Assembly (NCBI GenBank): GCA_000431775.1 | Contig: FR888240.1 | Location: 17,327-81,326, forward strand | Origin: Clostridium sp. CAG:413 | GTDB taxonomy: Bacteria > Bacillota > Clostridia > Oscillospirales > Acutalibacteraceae | Length of the DNA: 64,000 nt | Reading direction: 5' to 3' | In this document: one piece after another, positions 61,586 to 64,000 of the stretch | Layout: each line of letters begins with the position of its first letter | Position numbering within the stretch: the first letter of the stretch is position 1 | Made by a program: the position numbers and the translations under genes | Notes under the pieces: model-generated | What the model saw: the letters and a program-made list of their open reading frames with translations, nothing else | Database searches by the model: none | What the model was told of the DNA's origin: nothing

Positions 61586-64000
61586 ATGAAAAAAATTCTC
61601 AGTTGTTTAATAGCATTATTGATAGCGTTAAGCTCTTTGTCGCTGATCAGCTTCAGCTCTTTCGGCACCGAAAGCGACACTATGGATATCGACGAATTCT
61701 CGAAGCAGATCCGGAAGATGGTGGCTGAATATAAGCCCGATAACAATTCAGCTATTCAAACCTATTCTGTTGAGGCGGGAGAGGATTTGTCTGAATTTGA
61801 AACCATGCGTTTGATCGTCAAATCGGATGAGGAAATTGACACTCTGAATGCCGCTTCGGTCATTTCGGGCTACCGCGATCTGTGGGTCTTACAGTTTGAG
61901 TCCGCCAATGACGCAGCGGAAGCTTTTGAATATTACTCAGCGCTTGACAAGGTTGAATATGTTGAGCCTGACCGTATTGTAACTTTGGATACATCCGAGC
62001 CTTCTGCACCCGAGACCCACGAGAACGGCCATCTGTCATGGGGATCTGAGGTGATCGGAAGCGATGAGGTATTAAAATATCTGACCGACAACTCCGTTGA
62101 GCTTGCGGAAGTCAAGGTCGGCGTCCTCGACAGCGGGATTGACAATAATCATGAGTTTCTGAAAGGCAGATTAATAGACGAAGGATTGAATTTCAGCGCA
62201 TCCGGCGACGATACCGGTATGACCGATGACCACGATTCGCACGGGACACATGTCGCAGGTATAATTGTGGATAATTCTCCCTCTTCGGTTAAACTCAGAA
62301 GTTACAAAGTGTTTGACTCCGAAGGCAATTCGAGTGTGTCTATTATCATACCGGCTATTGACAAGGCTGCCGCCGACGGCATGGATGTTATCAACTGCAG
62401 TTTCACTTACTATAATTCCGATATCTTCACAGAAACCTTGCTCAACGCTTACAACAGCGGTTTGACGGTTGTCGCGTCTGTCGGTAATGAAAATGTGCCT
62501 TTTGTGTCTCTTTCGCCGGCCTCAATTAATGAAGTAATTGCGGTGGGGGCAGCCGGCAGAGATCTGCTGCCGACCGACTATTCAAACTTTGGCAGTTCGC
62601 TTGATATCATCGCTCCCGGAGATGATATATACAGTACATATAACGATAATGGATACGGTCTGATGTCAGGCACTTCGATGGCAGCACCGTTTGTCGTGGC
62701 AAGCGCAGCGACCCTGATCGGAATGGAGCCGGATCTGACTCCGGCACAGATCGAGAAAAGACTTAAAGACAACGCAGTCCCGATCGACGCTCCGTGCCCG
62801 ACGATTAAATGCGGAAGCGGAATGCTGAATATTCTGCAGGCGGTGAACACAGAGCATGTTCCTAACGCAGAGATAAACATTAAAAGCAGAATATATCAGG
62901 ACAGTGTTACGGTGGAATTCACTGCCACCCCTAATACAAAGGTATATTATACCACCGACAACTCCCTCCCTACAGAGTTTGACGGAACCCTGTATGCCGA
63001 ACCGTTCACAGTTACCGAAACATGTGATTTAAAGTGGAGAACATATTCCGATGACCCAAAAATCCTCAGCAGCGGTACCGATAATATCAAAGTGCAGGTA
63101 TTCAGTTACGCCAATGAATCCGAGTTCACCGTTTCGGAGAGCGGAGATTTGACGGGATACGCCGGAACAAAAAGCTCTGTTATCGTCCCCGAGACCGTCG
63201 GCGGTGTCACAGTTACCTCTGTCGGCGAGAACGCATTCAACAGCGAAAGCGGCGCTGCTTTCAAAGAGATAATACTGCCGGATACAGTCGTTGAAATAAA
63301 GGATAATGCCTTTAACTCAAACACTGCTATTGAGTATGTCGCCGCAAAAGGCGCTGAGACCGTCGGAGCAAGTGCGTTTTTGAATTGCAAGGCTTTCACG
63401 GCTTTTGACGCACCGAAAGTTAAAGTTATAAAAGCCAGTGCATTCCAAAAATGCGAGAAATTTTCAGGCTTCAATTCTTTTGATGTTGAGTTGATCTACG
63501 ACCTCGCTTTTGAAAGTGTTAAAGGAATAAAAGAGCTGAAACTTGATAAACTGACCGGCTTTGGAATAGAGGCATTTAAAAACAGTTATCTTGAAAAGGT
63601 GACTCTTTCATCACTTCAAAGCTTTGGAACAATAGATAAACCTTCAAAATACAGCAACGCGTTCAGATATTGCGAATTTTTAGAGGAATTGTATCTGCCC
63701 GAAGTAGTGACTTTGAGCGGAACCGGTTGGAATAAAACAAGCGGACATTTTCAGAGGCTTGGAAGTCTACGCGTTTTCAGTGCGCCCAAACTGAAAACGC
63801 TTCCAGAGCTTGCTCTTGATGATTGTTACAATCTTGAAAAAGTGAATCTTGAAAGCGTCGAGTCAATAGGCAACCGGGCGCTTCGGTCTTGCACCCCATT
63901 GAAATACTTATATTTGCCGAAGGTAAAAACGGTCGGCTATGGCGCTTTGTCGCGCTGCAATCTCGAATTCGTCTATTTCGGCGCGCTGGAGAAATGTTGG
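61586..64000 (+). CDS. Subtilisin-like (S8) protease with leucine-rich repeats, cut by the window edge
   Basis: At least 805 aa, open to the window end. Signal peptide (about 1-28, ALLIALSSLSLISFSSFG). Pro-region to about 165. The S8 domain shows VGVLDSGID (Asp about 181), DSHGTHVAG (His about 219) and SGTSMAAPFV (Ser about 364). A CHB_HEX-like stretch (about 440-500, VYYTTDNSLPTEFDG) and BspA-type LRR_5 repeats from about 520 (SVGENAFNS, VVEIKDNAFNSNTAIEYV) follow. Secreted proteases with this ending are typical of gut Clostridia. ATG 61586 follows GAGGTG. No element promoter block is present. Likely host gene or cargo beyond the ICE. Confidence 0.92.
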   Translation, partial: MKKILSCLIALLIALSSLSLISFSSFGTESDTMDIDEFSKQIRKMVAEYKPDNNSAIQTYSVEAGEDLSEFETMRLIVKSDEEIDTLNAASVISGYRDLWVLQFESANDAAEAFEYYSALDKVEYVEPDRIVTLDTSEPSAPETHENGHLSWGSEVIGSDEVLKYLTDNSVELAEVKVGVLDSGIDNNHEFLKGRLIDEGLNFSASGDDTGMTDDHDSHGTHVAGIIVDNSPSSVKLRSYKVFDSEGNSSVSIIIPAIDKAAADGMDVINCSFTYYNSDIFTETLLNAYNSGLTVVASVGNENVPFVSLSPASINEVIAVGAAGRDLLPTDYSNFGSSLDIIAPGDDIYSTYNDNGYGLMSGTSMAAPFVVASAATLIGMEPDLTPAQIEKRLKDNAVPIDAPCPTIKCGSGMLNILQAVNTEHVPNAEINIKSRIYQDSVTVEFTATPNTKVYYTTDNSLPTEFDGTLYAEPFTVTETCDLKWRTYSDDPKILSSGTDNIKVQVFSYANESEFTVSESGDLTGYAGTKSSVIVPETVGGVTVTSVGENAFNSESGAAFKEIILPDTVVEIKDNAFNSNTAIEYVAAKGAETVGASAFLNCKAFTAFDAPKVKVIKASAFQKCEKFSGFNSFDVELIYDLAFESVKGIKELKLDKLTGFGIEAFKNSYLEKVTLSSLQSFGTIDKPSKYSNAFRYCEFLEELYLPEVVTLSGTGWNKTSGHFQRLGSLRVFSAPKLKTLPELALDDCYNLEKVNLESVESIGNRALRSCTPLKYLYLPKVKTVGYGALSRCNLEFVYFGALEKCW

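Overview
The window reads as the left end and most of the body of a large integrative and conjugative element (ICE) in a low-GC Gram-positive host, probably a gut or rumen Clostridia (Oscillospiraceae/Ruminococcus-like). Grounds: Gram-positive ribosome binding sites throughout, frequent TTG/GTG starts, sortase-like and lipoprotein signals, PrgI/VirB4/VirD4-type Gram-positive conjugation genes, a MOBV relaxase, and a BspA-type leucine-rich-repeat subtilase at the right edge. No species can be named from the sequence alone.

Layout. 1-311: three tRNA genes (Phe, Gly, Cys), then a terminator. 757-1947: a tyrosine integrase reading away from the tRNAs, which suggests insertion at the tRNA-Cys 3' end. 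2.1-26.4 kb: DNA-metabolism block with its own DnaE-type polymerase, several OB-fold ssDNA-binding-like proteins, RecJ, a signal peptidase, DnaQ-like exonuclease, a possible annealing protein, an SMC-like ATPase, a protein built from seven tandem HTH units, a DUF1064-like nuclease, RecD2-like helicase and topoisomerase III. 26.4-30.1 kb: surface proteins (zinc-finger/IPSTG protein, CAP-domain lipoprotein) and an orphan DNA methyltransferase. 30.2-47.6 kb: transfer apparatus (VirD4, pilin-like, VirB6-like, PrgI, VirB4, surface protein, and a giant envelope-spanning protein split by a 22-bp insertion). 47.9-53.9 kb: regulation and mobilisation (two paralogous XRE repressors, ImmA-like protease, MOBV relaxase, a 2-kb repeat-rich non-coding stretch that could be origin DNA, and an ArpU/sigma-region-4-like protein). 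53.95-55.01 kb: a stretch of about 1 kb that looks like a giant structured RNA. 55.6-61.5 kb: an Rhs/YD-repeat polymorphic toxin with a probable immunity gene. 61.6 kb to the edge: a truncated S8 protease, probably chromosomal or cargo.

The most striking signal is a short conserved block, consensus AATCTTACATACTTTC, found 18 times and only between 0.69 and 53.95 kb. It sits just downstream of intrinsic terminators and roughly 25-70 nt upstream of the first gene of almost every transcription unit, on both strands, and directly before the structured-RNA candidate. No fixed -35 box accompanies it, so it looks like a single-block, phage-late-like promoter or activator site. My working model is inference: the ImmR-like repressor (52455-52865), removable by the ImmA-like protease, holds down a sigma-A promoter at 52940-52968 whose spacer is an operator. 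Derepression makes the two-gene operon 53074-53913, whose second product has a sigma-region-4/ArpU-like C-terminus and is the best candidate for switching on all 18 promoters. That would turn on replication, transfer and the giant RNA together.

The left boundary is probably the tRNA-Cys 3' end. I could not find a second copy of it, so the right boundary lies outside the window or is not tRNA-derived. Base composition and style change near 61.09 kb.
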